A stretch of DNA of 64,000 nt from Pasteurella skyensis (GTDB taxonomy: Bacteria; Pseudomonadota; Gammaproteobacteria; Enterobacterales; Pasteurellaceae). The stretch covers positions 434,001 to 498,000 of the forward strand of contig NZ_CP016180.1 of the NCBI RefSeq assembly GCF_013377295.1, in the 5' to 3' direction. Under the pieces are notes generated by a model that saw only the letters and a program-made list of their open reading frames with translations, searched no databases and was not told the DNA's origin. This document shows, piece after piece, positions 25,800 through 35,895 of the stretch. The translations under genes were made by a program, and so were the position numbers. Positions within the stretch are counted from its first letter, which is position 1, and each line of letters opens with the position of its first letter.

Positions 25800-26363
25800 A
25801 TGGTACTTATTATAGATAATCACGACTCTTTTACTTTTAATTTAGTAGATTTATTCCGCAAAATTAAGGTGCAAGTAGAGGTTGTCTCTGTAGAAAACTT
25901 AGAACTAAATAAGATTGAAAAATATAGTCATATTCTAATTTCCCCTGGGCCTGATGTGCCGAGTTCTTACCCAATATTATTTGAAATGCTACAACGTTAT
26001 TCACAAAAAAAGTCTATTTTGGGTGTTTGCCTAGGACATCAAGTATTGTGTGAGTTTTTTGGTGGACAACTATATAATTTAAATAGAGTAAGACACGGTC
26101 AGAAAAGCCAATTAAGTTATATCAATAAAAGCCCTATTTTTAAAAATCTTCCAGCAACATTTAATGTAGGTTTATACCATTCGTGGGCAATTTTGCAAAA
26201 TTCGTTAAACAAGTCACCGCTTGAGGTGACAGCTATTTGTGATGAAAATATTGTAATGGCAGTGCAACATCAAAGTCTACTGATTTATGGGGTACAGTTT
26301 CACCCTGAATCTTTTATGACAGAATTTGGAAAGGAAATAGTAAAGAATTGGTTAGATGTGTGA
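25800..26363 (+). CDS. pabA: Aminodeoxychorismate synthase component II (glutamine amidotransferase)
   Basis: Supplies ammonia from glutamine to PabB. The class I glutaminase triad is visible: Cys in GVCLGHQ, and His/Glu in FHPESF. Oxyanion and substrate segments DNHDSFTFNLVDLF and ISPGPDVPSS are also present. The 187 aa match the family. It begins three bases after rmuC and ends in TGA, a stop the host clearly uses. pabA and pabB are separated by rmuC and transcribed away from each other. Confidence 0.93.
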   Translation: MVLIIDNHDSFTFNLVDLFRKIKVQVEVVSVENLELNKIEKYSHILISPGPDVPSSYPILFEMLQRYSQKKSILGVCLGHQVLCEFFGGQLYNLNRVRHGQKSQLSYINKSPIFKNLPATFNVGLYHSWAILQNSLNKSPLEVTAICDENIVMAVQHQSLLIYGVQFHPESFMTEFGKEIVKNWLDV

Positions 26364-26369
26364 TATAAC

Positions 26370-26409
26370 AAAGCGATAAAACACTGTGTTAACAACGCTT
26401 TATCGCTTT
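26370..26409. terminator. Bidirectional terminator between pabA and the yidB-like gene
   Basis: An 11-bp perfect stem, AAAGCGATAAA / TTTATCGCTTT, lies between convergent genes. Confidence 0.75.
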
Positions 26410-26425
26410 ATAATGATTGGTTATA

Positions 26426-26833
26426 TTATTTGAATAAGCTACCTAAAGCAGACTTTGCTAAAGATTCAAAATCCAAATTATTGGTATCTAATTCGCCATT
26501 AGGGCTTAATTTATCAACAACCTTTGGTAAGTATTGAGAAAGTAAATTTGGAACTTCATTTTCATCAACACCCGCTTGTTGTGCAACATTACGTAATTCA
26601 TCTTGACCAATAGCTTCTGCTAATTGCTCTGATGAAACCTCTTGGTTTTCACTTGTACCAATCCAAGATGAAACAAGATCACCCAAACCATTTTGTTGTA
26701 GTTTACCGACTAACCCTTCTACACCACCTTGTGATGATAGTAGTGATTGCAGTAGTTGTGGAATGGCTTGATTTTGTTGACTTCCTCCTCCTAAGAGAGA
26801 TGAAGCCACTGAACTTAAAATACCTTTTAACAT
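26426..26833 (-). CDS. YidB family (DUF937) protein
   Basis: The 135 aa have a glycine/serine-rich N-terminus (ILSSVASSLLGGGSQQNQ) followed by LLSSQGGVEGLVGKLQQNGLGDLVSSWIG and EQLAEAIG. This is the YidB/DUF937 pattern. No signal peptide is seen. The function is not established. It is monocistronic, facing pabA across a shared terminator. Confidence 0.8.
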   Translation of the reverse strand: MLKGILSSVASSLLGGGSQQNQAIPQLLQSLLSSQGGVEGLVGKLQQNGLGDLVSSWIGTSENQEVSSEQLAEAIGQDELRNVAQQAGVDENEVPNLLSQYLPKVVDKLSPNGELDTNNLDFESLAKSALGSLFK

Positions 26834-26964
26834 AAATGCTCCTTAAGTTAAAATAGATAGAGATTAAAATAGCCTTGAGTATCTACTTACTTTAGGAGTT
26901 TATGTGTGGATATCCAAGAATGCCTTTTTACTTTAACATAATGATAACAATTGCTCAAGGCTTG

Positions 26965-27729
26965 TTATTTAGGCAGTATGGATAAAATTTGTCTCACTTT
27001 TTCTAAATCCTCTTGTGTGTCAACACCAACATCTGGTGCTTTTTGAGCAATATCTAAGTGGATTTTTTCACCATACCATAAGGCTTGTAATTGTTCCAAA
27101 GACTCCAATTGTTCTAGTTGAGTAGGTTGCCAATTTACATATTGTTTAATAAAACCAGCACGGTAGGCGTAAATACCAATATGGCGTAAGTAATTTTGTT
27201 GTGCAACAAAATCATCATCACAATTAGTAAAATAATCACGAGCGTAAGGAATGGGTGCTCGTGAAAAGTAAAGTGCAAAACCATTTTTATCTGCGAGGGT
27301 TTTTACTACATTCGGATTAAATAACTCTTCTCTGGTGGTTAATTTAACCGCTAATGTTGCCATATTTACCTTTGATTTTACTAAGTTTTCAGCAACCTGA
27401 TTGATAATGACAGGGGGAATTAATGGTTCATCACCTTGCACATTGACTATCACTTCATCATCCGCAATCACCATTTTTTCAATCACTTCTGCTAAACGCT
27501 CAGTGCCTGAATTATGTTTTTCTGAGGTTAAGCAAACTTCTGCCCCAAAGCCTTCAGCAATTTGTAAGATTTCTTTATGATCCGTAGCAATAATGACACG
27601 GCTTGCTCCTGCTTGAATAGCTTGTTGCCAAGTATGTTGGATCATCGGTTTACCGCAAATATCAAGTAATGGTTTGCGAGGCAAACGGCTTGAAGCATAG
27701 CGAGCAGGAATGATAACGGTAAATTTCAT
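26965..27729 (-). CDS. kdsB: 3-deoxy-manno-octulosonate cytidylyltransferase (CMP-KDO synthetase)
   Basis: Activates KDO for the LPS inner core. The 254 aa include the nucleotide-binding start [31 protein letters not shown] and [14 protein letters not shown]. It is last in an lpxK - Trm112 - kdsB operon; its ATG overlaps the Trm112 stop by one base. Clustering of kdsB with lpxK (lipid A kinase) is common in gammaproteobacteria. Confidence 0.97.
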   Translation of the reverse strand: MKFTVIIPARYASSRLPRKPLLDICGKPMIQHTWQQAIQAGASRVIIATDHKEILQIAEGFGAEVCLTSEKHNSGTERLAEVIEKMVIADDEVIVNVQGDEPLIPPVIINQVAENLVKSKVNMATLAVKLTTREELFNPNVVKTLADKNGFALYFSRAPIPYARDYFTNCDDDFVAQQNYLRHIGIYAYRAGFIKQYVNWQPTQLEQLESLEQLQALWYGEKIHLDIAQKAPDVGVDTQEDLEKVRQILSILPK

Positions 27730-27905
27730 TATTGATTTTCCTCTAGTGCATAACCACTTTCAGGCAATAGAACAGCAATACCATTTTCAATAGGATAAGC
27801 TAAATTCTGTTCGTGACAAATTAAACGGTTATTGGTTTTATCCCATTCTAATTTTGCATTACAGTTTGGGCAGGCAAGATTATTTAATAATTTTTCATTC
27901 ATCAT
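27729..27905 (-). CDS. ycaR: Trm112 family (YcaR-like) small zinc-ribbon protein
   Basis: A 58-aa protein: [23 protein letters not shown] with one Cys pair, then [22 protein letters not shown], the full Trm112/UPF0434 pattern. It overlaps lpxK upstream (11 bases) and kdsB downstream (1 base). A good AGGA ribosome site precedes ATG 27905. The role of bacterial members is unclear; the position between lpxK and kdsB is conserved. Confidence 0.9.
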   Translation of the reverse strand: MMNEKLLNNLACPNCNAKLEWDKTNNRLICHEQNLAYPIENGIAVLLPESGYALEENQ

Positions 27906-28884
27906 TTTTTCCTAATTTTTCTAAAATTGGATTAAGTAGTTGTTTCGTTGATCTTTGTGTAAAAGTTGCATTAATTGGCACAAAAAACCAGTTATCTTGT
28001 GCGAAGTGACGACATTTTACAGCATCTTTTTCCGTCATTAATAAAATTTGATCATGATTTGCAAGGGGAAGCTGTTGTTCTTTTGAGTAAGGTTGATGAT
28101 CAGCGAAACTGTGACAAGCGGTTACATTAAGATCAAAATTTGCAAGCATATTAAAAAAACGAGGAGGATAGCCAATACCAGCCATTGCGACAATATCTTG
28201 AGATTTAAGATCACTTAGTGCTATTTTTTGATTAGTTTTTACATTAATCGCATAGTCTGCCTGCAAGGTCATTTGGTACTCATTTGGTAAAGCTTTTCCA
28301 CCATTACAAATTAACGCATTAACACTTTTCAAACGGTTTGGTAACTCACGTAATCCTCCAGCAGGTAATACGAAACCATTACCAAAACGACGTTCGCCAT
28401 CAATCACCACCCATTCAAAGTCACGCTGTAATTTATAATGCTGTAGACCGTCGTCAGCAATAATTAAATCTAGTGAGTGATTTTTCAATAATAATTCAAT
28501 GCTTTGTTGGCGGTTGGGTGAAATAGCAAGAGGAACCTGTGTACGTTGCACAATTAATACTGGTTCATCGCCCATTTGCTCGGCTGAGCTTTCAGGGGTA
28601 ACGAGTTGTGGAAAATCCTTTGTTTTCGCCCCATAACCACGAGAAATAACGCCTACTCGAATACCTCTTTGCTGTAATTGTTCAACTAACCAAATAACTA
28701 ATGGTGTTTTGCCATTTCCTCCAACGCTAATATTCCCTACGATTAAAACAGGGACAGGTGAGCGGTAAGATGTTAAGAGATTTTTGCAAAAAAGCCAACG
28801 GCGTAGGCAACTAATTAGGTAAAAGAGCAGTGATAGCGGAGATAAAATCCACGTGAGAACAGAACGATTTTGCCAAATTTTCAT
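27895..28884 (-). CDS. lpxK: Tetraacyldisaccharide 4'-kinase
   Basis: Phosphorylates the lipid A precursor at the inner membrane. The 329 aa have an N-terminal membrane anchor ([18 protein letters not shown]), Walker [16 protein letters not shown] near residue 50, VISRGYGA and the [12 protein letters not shown] segment. It ends in TGA. A repeated hairpin separates it from clpX. msbA is not adjacent in this window. Confidence 0.96.
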   Translation of the reverse strand: MKIWQNRSVLTWILSPLSLLFYLISCLRRWLFCKNLLTSYRSPVPVLIVGNISVGGNGKTPLVIWLVEQLQQRGIRVGVISRGYGAKTKDFPQLVTPESSAEQMGDEPVLIVQRTQVPLAISPNRQQSIELLLKNHSLDLIIADDGLQHYKLQRDFEWVVIDGERRFGNGFVLPAGGLRELPNRLKSVNALICNGGKALPNEYQMTLQADYAINVKTNQKIALSDLKSQDIVAMAGIGYPPRFFNMLANFDLNVTACHSFADHQPYSKEQQLPLANHDQILLMTEKDAVKCRHFAQDNWFFVPINATFTQRSTKQLLNPILEKLGKNDE

Positions 28885-28919
28885 TTTAATAAATTTTAAA
28901 TTGATAGGTGAATGACACC

Positions 28920-28947
28920 ATAGAGACGTAGCATACTACGTCTCTAC
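28920..28947. repeat. GAGACGTAGC hairpin repeat, copy 1
   Basis: An inverted repeat AGAGACGTAG / CTACGTCTCT between clpX and lpxK. The same hairpin with small changes follows ppa (59126) and recurs at 59394. As an intergenic stem near gene ends it probably works as a terminator. Confidence 0.75.
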
Positions 28948-28965
28948 AAATATGCATTATGATGA

Positions 28966-30216
28966 TTATTCAATTTTCGGCTTATCGCCTTTTTCAACAC
29001 AACCCTTACCAACAGCTACCTTAGATTTATTTTCTAAAGATGGTAATTCATACATTGTATCAAGCAATAATTCCTCTACAATCGAGCGTAATCCCCTTGC
29101 CCCTGTTTTACGATCCATCGCTTTTTTAGCGATAGCAAGCAAAGCATCACGAGTAAATTTAAGTTCTACATTTTCCATTTTAAATAGTGCTTGGTATTGT
29201 TTAATGACCGCATTTTTAGGCTCTGTTAAGATCTGAACTAAGGCTTTCTCATCCAGCTCTTCCAAAGGTGTAACCACAGGTAAACGACCAATTAACTCTG
29301 GAATTAAACCAAATTTAACTAAATCTTCAGGCTCAACTTGTTTAAAAAGCTCTGTTAGTGCTTGACGATCTTTATCTTTCTTCAACTCAGCCTTAAAGCC
29401 AATGCCCCCTTTTTTATTGGAGCGTTGTTCAATAATTTTATCTAATCCAGAAAAAGCACCGCCACAGATAAATAAGATTTTTGAGGTATCAACAGGAATC
29501 GTTTCTTGTTTTGGATGTTTACGTCCTCCTTGAGGATTGATATTAGCAACGGTTCCTTCAATCAGTTTTAGCAATGCTTGTTGAACACCTTCACCAGAGA
29601 CATCACGAGTAAGAGAAGGATTTTCCGATTTTCGAGTAATTTTATCAATTTCATCAATAAAAATAATACCTCGTTCTGCCTGTTCCACATCAAAGTCGCA
29701 ACTCATCAATAATTTTTGAATGACATTTTCAACATCTTCCCCTACGTAACCTGCTTGAGTAAGAGTCGTCGCATCAGCAACCGCAAAAGGTACATTTAAA
29801 CGGCGAGCCATTGTTTCTGCCAATAACGTTTTACCACTTCCTGTTGGGCCAATAAATAACACATTACTTTTACCTAACTCAACGCCCTCAGTTTCGTTAT
29901 TATCATTTAAGGCATTACGTAAACGTTTATAGTGGTTATAAACAGCCACAGAGAGTACTTTTTTAGCGTGTTCCTGACCGATAACATATTCATTTAAATG
30001 ACTATGTATTTCGTGAGGTGTAGGAATATTGTCAAAAAATGCAGGTTTATCTTCTGTGTCATCAATTAAGGGTTCATCGTCACCATTTAGGAGCGCGTAG
30101 GAATCTTCAATACATTCACTACAAATATGTCCTTCTATACCCTCAACAAGACCATTGACTTCGCTACGACGCTTACCACAAAAACTGCAATGGGGTTCTT
30201 TTTCAAATTCAGACAT
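28966..30216 (-). CDS. clpX: ATP-dependent Clp protease ATP-binding subunit ClpX
   Basis: AAA+ unfoldase that feeds ClpP. The N-terminal zinc domain ([14 protein letters not shown]...CSECI), Walker A GPTGSGKT, Walker B IIFIDEID, the pore loop GYVGEDVE and the [13 protein letters not shown] loop for ClpP docking are all visible. The 416 aa are typical. Its ATG shares one base with the clpP stop, so the two are translationally coupled. Confidence 0.98.
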   Translation of the reverse strand: MSEFEKEPHCSFCGKRRSEVNGLVEGIEGHICSECIEDSYALLNGDDEPLIDDTEDKPAFFDNIPTPHEIHSHLNEYVIGQEHAKKVLSVAVYNHYKRLRNALNDNNETEGVELGKSNVLFIGPTGSGKTLLAETMARRLNVPFAVADATTLTQAGYVGEDVENVIQKLLMSCDFDVEQAERGIIFIDEIDKITRKSENPSLTRDVSGEGVQQALLKLIEGTVANINPQGGRKHPKQETIPVDTSKILFICGGAFSGLDKIIEQRSNKKGGIGFKAELKKDKDRQALTELFKQVEPEDLVKFGLIPELIGRLPVVTPLEELDEKALVQILTEPKNAVIKQYQALFKMENVELKFTRDALLAIAKKAMDRKTGARGLRSIVEELLLDTMYELPSLENKSKVAVGKGCVEKGDKPKIE

Positions 30217-30821
30217 TACTTATTACCTCGAGTCATCACAACTTCATCAACCAAACCATATTTTTGAGCGGCTTTTGCTGACATAAAATTATCACGATCT
30301 GTGTCTTTTTCAATCACTGACAAAGGTTGTCCAGTATGATTACTTAAAAGCTCATTTAAGGTTTGTTTAATTTGTAAAATTTCTTGAGCGTGGATTTGAA
30401 TATCAGATGCTTGCCCTCTAAAGCCCCCTAAAGGTTGATGAATCATTACACGAGCGTGCGGCAACGCAAAACGTTTCCCTTTTTTACCTGCTGACAGTAA
30501 AAAAGCACCCATTGAGCAAGCCTGACCAATACAAACGGTGCTTACATCAGGTTTAATAAAATTCATTGTATCAAAAATCGCCATACCAGCAGTTACTGAA
30601 CCACCAGGTGAATTAATATAAATACTAATATCTTTTTCAGGATCTTCTGACTCTAAAAATAATAATTGAGCGACAATTAAGTTTGCCATATTGTCTTCAA
30701 CTTCACCGCTTAAGAAAATAATACGCTCTTTGAGTAAACGTGAATAAATATCAAAAGCTCTTTCACCTTTAGATGTTTGCTCTACTACTGTTGGAACAAG
30801 CGCATTGTTAGGAATAATCAT
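30216..30821 (-). CDS. clpP: ATP-dependent Clp protease proteolytic subunit ClpP
   Basis: Serine protease barrel working with ClpX. Catalytic Ser lies in [11 protein letters not shown], His in [10 protein letters not shown] and Asp in [10 protein letters not shown]. The 201 aa match the family. It is first in clpP-clpX. A conventional tig gene is not adjacent; upstream is a 584-base gap. Confidence 0.98.
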   Translation of the reverse strand: MIIPNNALVPTVVEQTSKGERAFDIYSRLLKERIIFLSGEVEDNMANLIVAQLLFLESEDPEKDISIYINSPGGSVTAGMAIFDTMNFIKPDVSTVCIGQACSMGAFLLSAGKKGKRFALPHARVMIHQPLGGFRGQASDIQIHAQEILQIKQTLNELLSNHTGQPLSVIEKDTDRDNFMSAKAAQKYGLVDEVVMTRGNK

Positions 30822-31405
30822 ATAGTTACCTTAGTATTTGGATCTAAAAAATTAATTTATTCTAGCAGATTTTGGGAAGGAATAAAATGCGTTCAGTAGT
30901 GATGGCGTTTCAGATAACCGTTCTACATTGATGATTAGCGTATTTTTAATCACAATAGTTTATTTTGTGATGAATATTTTCAATTGTAGATAAATTATTA
31001 CAAGAGAAAAGACAATAAAAACTAAATATAGCGGTATGATTTTATTACTTTTTTGCAAATACTGGGTTGCATTAATTAGAGAAAGTTATCTTGATGTAGG
31101 TTGTTTTAACTTAACATTTATTAATACTCTTGCATTACGAAGAAAACCCTTCGACAAGCTCAGGGAACAAAAGATGGCGGTTGCTGAGCTTGTCGAAGCA
31201 TAAGCTTTTCTTAGTAGTGTGTATAATTAGTACAAATCAACATTTGTATTACATAATTACTATTAATTTATAAAAAGTAATAGCTAAAAGTTTACAGTTG
31301 CTTTGTTGAATATTAGTAACTGTAACAGATAATAGTTGACTAAAAATCAAGAAGTATGAAAAAATTCATTTTAAATTTCGTTTAATAAAAAATAAAGGAA
31401 AAATT
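30822..31405. other. Intergenic region between divergent clpP and argH
   Basis: No open frame of interest is seen. The region holds one uptake signal (about 31029, AGCGGTATGAT with TTTGCAAAT after it), the REP-like repeat at 31147-31200, and AT-rich sequence that must hold the two divergent promoters. Confidence 0.6.
31147..31200. repeat. REP-like inverted repeat (TTCGACAAGCTCAG core)
   Basis: CCTTCGACAAGCTCAGGG and GCTGAGCTTGTCGAAG are arranged head to head with about 20 bases between. Same family as 3691, 51314 and the array near 60 kb. Confidence 0.85.
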
Positions 31406-32767
31406 ATGGCACTTTGGGGTGGACGTTTTAGTGAATCAGCGGATCAACGTTTTAAGCTTTTTAATGATTCGCTTTGTTTTGATTATCGTTTAGGGTTGCA
31501 AGATATTGAAGGCTCGATTGGTTGGGCAAAGGCGATTGCATCAGTGGGCATTATTACCAAAGAGGAAGAACAGAAATTAATTCAAGCACTACAAGAATTA
31601 CACACTGAATTAGCACCAAATTTGAAGGTGATTTTACAAGATGATAATGAAGATATTCATAGTTGGGTAGAGTCAAAACTGATTGAAAAATTAGGTGATT
31701 TGGGTAAAAAATTGCATACAGGACGAAGCCGTAATGACCAAGTGGCGTTAGATATTAAATTATGGTGCAAAGCTCAAGTTAAATTATTGCAACATAGCAT
31801 TCGTGGTTTACAACAAAAATTAGTCACAACTGCAAAAAATCATCAAAATGCAGTAATGCCAGGTTATACCCATTTACAACGTGCCCAGCCTGTGACTTTT
31901 GCTCATTGGTGTTTAGCCTATTATGAAATGTTGGCACGTGATTATTCTCGTTTAGAAGATGCTTATAATAGAATGAATACTTGCCCGTTAGGTTGTGGAG
32001 CATTGGCGGGGACTGCGTATCCGATTGATCGTGAAAAATTGGCACAGGATTTAGGCTTTGCAAGTGCAACAAATAATAGTTTAGACAGTGTGTCTGATCG
32101 TGATCACATTTTAGAATTACTTTCTGTTGCCTCTATTAGTATGGTACACCTTTCACGTTTTTCAGAAGATTTAATTATTTTTAACAGCGGTGAAGCCAAT
32201 TTTATTGAATTGGCGGATCGTGTCACTTCAGGCTCTTCGCTTATGCCACAAAAGAAAAATCCAGATGCTTGTGAGCTTATTCGTGGTAAAACAGGGCGAG
32301 TTATTGGAGCATTAACAGGGTTGTTAACAACAATTAAAGGGTTGCCTCTTGCTTATAATAAAGATATGCAGGAAGATAAAGAGGGCATTTTTGATACTGT
32401 TGATACGTGGCTTGCTTGTTTAGATATGGCAACGTTAGTGTTGGATGATATTAAAATAAATACTGAACGAACATTAGAAGCAGCAAAACAAGGCTATGCC
32501 AATGCCACAGAATTAGCGGATTATTTAGTCGCCAAAGGTATTCCTTTCCGTGAGGCTCACCATATTGTTGGAGAAGCGGTGGTTTATGCTATAAAAAATG
32601 CAAAAGCATTAGAGGAATTAACCCTTGATGAATTTCAACAATTTCATACCGTGATTGCTGATGATGTCTATCCTATTCTTTCTATTGAGTCTTGTTTAGA
32701 AAAACGCTGTGCGAAAGGTGGTGTTAATTCTCAACGTATTGCAGAAGCTATTGAAAAAGCGATTTAA
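31406..32767 (+). CDS. argH: Argininosuccinate lyase
   Basis: Last step of arginine synthesis: argininosuccinate to arginine and fumarate. The 453 aa include [13 protein letters not shown] at the start, [25 protein letters not shown], and the superfamily signature [12 protein letters not shown] with the catalytic Ser loop. An AAAGGA ribosome site precedes ATG 31406. It stands alone; no other arg gene is in the window. Confidence 0.97.
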   Translation: MALWGGRFSESADQRFKLFNDSLCFDYRLGLQDIEGSIGWAKAIASVGIITKEEEQKLIQALQELHTELAPNLKVILQDDNEDIHSWVESKLIEKLGDLGKKLHTGRSRNDQVALDIKLWCKAQVKLLQHSIRGLQQKLVTTAKNHQNAVMPGYTHLQRAQPVTFAHWCLAYYEMLARDYSRLEDAYNRMNTCPLGCGALAGTAYPIDREKLAQDLGFASATNNSLDSVSDRDHILELLSVASISMVHLSRFSEDLIIFNSGEANFIELADRVTSGSSLMPQKKNPDACELIRGKTGRVIGALTGLLTTIKGLPLAYNKDMQEDKEGIFDTVDTWLACLDMATLVLDDIKINTERTLEAAKQGYANATELADYLVAKGIPFREAHHIVGEAVVYAIKNAKALEELTLDEFQQFHTVIADDVYPILSIESCLEKRCAKGGVNSQRIAEAIEKAI

Positions 32768-32901
32768 AAAAGTAAAAACTATTAACATTTTTAACCAAAT
32801 TTTTACGCCAAATGGAGTAAAAAAAACGTGATTTGGTTTTCCAAAAGAGTATAATTCGTATTAGTAATTATTTTTAATATTAACTTTATAGGAGAACTAA
32901 A

Positions 32902-33954
32902 ATGAAAGGTTTTGCAATGTTAAAAATTGGTGAAACTGGTTGGATTGAGAAAGAGGCACCAAAATGTGGTCCTATGGATGCAATCGTTCGCCCTTTGGCA
33001 GTGTCGCCTTGTAGCTCAGATATCCATACCGTATGGGAAGGTGCTATTGGTGAAAGAGAGAATATGATTCTTGGTCACGAAGCCTGTGGTGTGGTAGAAG
33101 AAGTCGGTGAATTAGTGAAAGACTTTAAAAAAGGTGATCGTGTAATGGTTGCTGCTATTACACCAGACTGGGGAACAGTGGAAGCACAAGGTGGTTTCCC
33201 TATGCACTCAGGTGGAATGCTTTCAGGTTGGAAATTCTCAAACTTTAAAGATGGCGTATTTGGTGAATTATTCCACGTAAACCACGCGGATGCTAACCTT
33301 GCTCACTTACCCGATTCAATTCCTCCAGAAGAAGCGTGTATGTTATCAGATATGGTGCCAACAGGTTTTCACGGTGTTGAACTTGCTGATGTTCAGTTTG
33401 GTGATGTAGTATTAGTTGTAGGCATTGGACCAGTTGGTTTAATGGCTGTAGCAGGAGCTGCATTAAGAGGTGCTTCACGTATTATTTGTGTAGGTACTCG
33501 TGAAAATTGTAGAAAAGCTGCAAAAGGTTATGGAGCAACGGATTTTATCGGTTATCACGAGCCAATTGATGAGCAAGTAATGAAAATGACGAATGGTAAA
33601 GGTGTCGATAAAGCTATTATTGCTGGTGGTACAGTTGATACTTTTGCACCCATTATCAATGTGTTAAAACCGGGTGGTAAAATCGGTAACGTAAACTACT
33701 TAGGTCGTGGTGCAAGCATTAATATTCCACGTGAAACTTGGGGTGTAGGTATGGGTCATAAACAAATCAATGGAGGTTTAATGCCAGGGGGACGTTTACG
33801 TCTTGAAAAATTAGCCAGCTTAATTGAATGTGGTAAATTAGATGTTAAACCATTATTAACCCATAAATTCAAAGGCTTTGAACACGTTGAAGAAGCATTG
33901 CTATTAATGAAAGATAAACCAGCTGATCTGATTAAACCAGTAGTTGTTTTATAA
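32902..33954 (+). CDS. NADP-dependent secondary alcohol dehydrogenase (zinc type, Thermoanaerobacter/Clostridium-like)
   Basis: The 350 aa strongly resemble the NADP-dependent isopropanol dehydrogenases of Thermoanaerobacter brockii and Clostridium beijerinckii from end to end (MKGFAMLKIGETGWIEKE, SSDIHTVWEGAIGER, SGGMLSGWKFSNFKDGVFGE, DLIKPVVVL). Catalytic zinc ligands fit Cys37 (SPCSSD), His59-Glu60 (GHEAC) and Asp150 (LSDMVPTG). The structural-zinc Cys cluster of horse-liver-type enzymes is absent, as in the clostridial type. The Rossmann loop GIGPVGLM and GTRENC favour NADP(H). It reduces ketones/aldehydes to secondary alcohols or the reverse. Gene transfer from Firmicutes is plausible. 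The CobW-type GTPase follows. Confidence 0.93.
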   Translation: MKGFAMLKIGETGWIEKEAPKCGPMDAIVRPLAVSPCSSDIHTVWEGAIGERENMILGHEACGVVEEVGELVKDFKKGDRVMVAAITPDWGTVEAQGGFPMHSGGMLSGWKFSNFKDGVFGELFHVNHADANLAHLPDSIPPEEACMLSDMVPTGFHGVELADVQFGDVVLVVGIGPVGLMAVAGAALRGASRIICVGTRENCRKAAKGYGATDFIGYHEPIDEQVMKMTNGKGVDKAIIAGGTVDTFAPIINVLKPGGKIGNVNYLGRGASINIPRETWGVGMGHKQINGGLMPGGRLRLEKLASLIECGKLDVKPLLTHKFKGFEHVEEALLLMKDKPADLIKPVVVL

Positions 33955-33978
33955 TTTATTATTGAATGTTGATGATAA

Positions 33979-34001
33979 GGGGCGGATTGATATATCCGCC
34001 C
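33979..34001 (+). terminator. Hairpin after the alcohol dehydrogenase gene
   Basis: The stem GGGCGGAT / ATCCGCCC has a short loop and is followed by AT-rich sequence with a weak T run. It may be a weak terminator allowing read-through into the CobW-type gene. Confidence 0.55.
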
Positions 34002-34033
34002 TAATTATTTATGTTGAATGTAGAAGTGATTAA

Positions 34034-34966
34034 ATGAAAATACTCGTTATTTCAGGATTTTTAGGTGCAGGTAAAACCTCTTTCATTAAAGATATGGTCA
34101 AACAAACTGGTCGTCAGTTCGTGATTTTAGAAAATGAATTTGGTGAACTCGGGTTAGATGGTGAACTGCTAAAACAAGAGCAAAGCCAAAATAAAGACAT
34201 AGATATGAAAGTTTGGGAATTAACCGAAGGCTGTATCTGTTGCTCGTTAAATTTAGATTTTAGTTATTCGGTTCTCACTATTGCAAACACCCTTAACCCT
34301 GATTATTTATTGATTGAGCCAAGTGGTGTGGCAATGCCAAGTAAAATTCTTGAACAGCTTAATCGTATTGTCTATGAGGATATTTCTCTTGTTGCCCCGA
34401 TTACCATTGTCGATGGTCGTCACTATCAAGAGAGTAAACAACATTTTCCTGAGTATTTTCAAGATCAGCTTAATACAGCAGGTACAGTCGTTGTCAGTAA
34501 ATCAGAAACTTTTTCAAAAAGTGATTTTGAAGCGGTAAGATCGTCATTAAAATTTACAAATAATGTGGAATTTTTTGATTCACATTATAGTACTTGGAAT
34601 AAAGAAAACTGGCTTTCACTATTAGAAAAAGGTATTGAAATTCAACAAAAAGAGAATAAAGTAAAGTATCGTTTTTTTCGTCAAGAAGATGCAAAAGTCG
34701 ATCCATTAGAAAATATCAGTTTCTCGTCTCATAATATTCAGAATATTGACCAACTTGCAGATAGATTATTTTGGCTTACCACAGGGCTATGTGGAAAAAT
34801 TGCACGAGTAAAAGGCTATGCTGAAATTGCAGATGTTTGGATGAAATTTGATATAGTGGAAAGTCAATATACCATTACTGGTTGTGAATCAATGCCAGAT
34901 GAACGTATTGTGGTAATAGGTCAGCAATTAAATAGAGATGTTATTCAGCAGTTATTTATAAGTTAA
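34034..34966 (+). CDS. CobW/COG0523 family GTPase, putative zinc metallochaperone
   Basis: A GTP-dependent metal-insertion type protein. The 310 aa hold Walker A GFLGAGKTS at residues about 8-16, the metal-binding CXCC motif in EGCICCSLN, IEPSGVAMPS, and a C-terminal CobW domain (FFRQEDAKVDPLENISF to the end). The base-recognition motif appears as VVSKSE instead of NKxD, a substitution worth noting. COG0523 members often deliver zinc or cobalt. Position directly after a zinc alcohol dehydrogenase suggests that enzyme as a client, by inference only. Confidence 0.82.
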   Translation: MKILVISGFLGAGKTSFIKDMVKQTGRQFVILENEFGELGLDGELLKQEQSQNKDIDMKVWELTEGCICCSLNLDFSYSVLTIANTLNPDYLLIEPSGVAMPSKILEQLNRIVYEDISLVAPITIVDGRHYQESKQHFPEYFQDQLNTAGTVVVSKSETFSKSDFEAVRSSLKFTNNVEFFDSHYSTWNKENWLSLLEKGIEIQQKENKVKYRFFRQEDAKVDPLENISFSSHNIQNIDQLADRLFWLTTGLCGKIARVKGYAEIADVWMKFDIVESQYTITGCESMPDERIVVIGQQLNRDVIQQLFIS

Positions 34967-35031
34967 TTTTTTGCAAAAAATAGTTTACAATCACACTATT
35001 CCCCAAATTTATACTAAAGAAGGAGTAGATA

Positions 35032-35829
35032 ATGCAGCAATTGAACCAATCTCTTTTAGATATTGTGTATCAAGCTGGTCGTCATTTAGCAGAGTTTTAT
35101 ACAAAATCTGTGGAAATAACGATAAAGCCAGATAGTAGCCCCGTGACTGAAGCCGATCTATTCCTTAGTAAATTTTTAATTGAAGAATTATCCAAACTTA
35201 CCCCAAATATTCCCATCTTATCTGAAGAAAATTGTCAATATCCCCTTTCTGAACGTGAAAAATGGAATGAATATTGGATAGTCGATCCCCTTGATGGCAC
35301 ACAACAATTTATTGATAGAACAGACCATTTTTCGATAATGATAGCATTAGTGCGTCACAATAAACCTGTTTTAGGGATTATTCACGCCCCTATTTTAGAT
35401 AAAACTTATTATGCAATGGAAAATCAAGGGGCTTTTTTAATTGAAAAAGGTGAAGCTCATCGTTTAGAAAAAAATTGCAAAAAGTTGGAAAGATCTGACC
35501 GCTTAATTATTGCTGTAGGAAGTGGAAAACACACCAAAATAAAAAATAGCATTCAATATCCTTTTGAATTTTTACGCTGTGGTTCTAGCAGTTTAAAAGC
35601 AGGATTGGTTGCAGAAGGAAAAGCAGATTGTTATATAAGTTTTGGTAAAACAGGGGAATGGGACACCGCAGCGGCAGAGGTTATCCTTTCTGAAGTTGGC
35701 GGTGAAATTTATAATCTTAATTTTGAACCTTTAACCTATAATCAACGGGAAACCCTTATTAATCCTCCTTTTTTAATGGTGGGAAATAAAAAAATAAATT
35801 GGCAAAAAATGTATCAGTTTAATAGTTAA
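35032..35829 (+). CDS. cysQ: 3'(2'),5'-bisphosphate nucleotidase
   Basis: Removes the 3'-phosphate of PAP to protect sulfur metabolism. The 265 aa are of the inositol-monophosphatase fold with metal motifs PVTEADLFLSKFL, LSEEN and DPLDGTQQF, and the C-terminal GEWDTAAAEVILSEVGG. The AAGGAG ribosome site before ATG 35032 is strong. It precedes zwf by 66 bases; cysQ next to zwf is a known Pasteurellaceae arrangement. Confidence 0.93.
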   Translation: MQQLNQSLLDIVYQAGRHLAEFYTKSVEITIKPDSSPVTEADLFLSKFLIEELSKLTPNIPILSEENCQYPLSEREKWNEYWIVDPLDGTQQFIDRTDHFSIMIALVRHNKPVLGIIHAPILDKTYYAMENQGAFLIEKGEAHRLEKNCKKLERSDRLIIAVGSGKHTKIKNSIQYPFEFLRCGSSSLKAGLVAEGKADCYISFGKTGEWDTAAAEVILSEVGGEIYNLNFEPLTYNQRETLINPPFLMVGNKKINWQKMYQFNS

Positions 35830-35895
35830 TATCAACTAATCATTTTTATAAAAATATGTCATAGTAGCTGAAAATAAACATAGTCGAGGTAAATA

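Noticed and set aside
31354-31370. ArgR box before argH
   Set aside because: TGAAAAAATTCA is palindromic but two bases shorter than the ARG box consensus; likely chance in AT-rich DNA.
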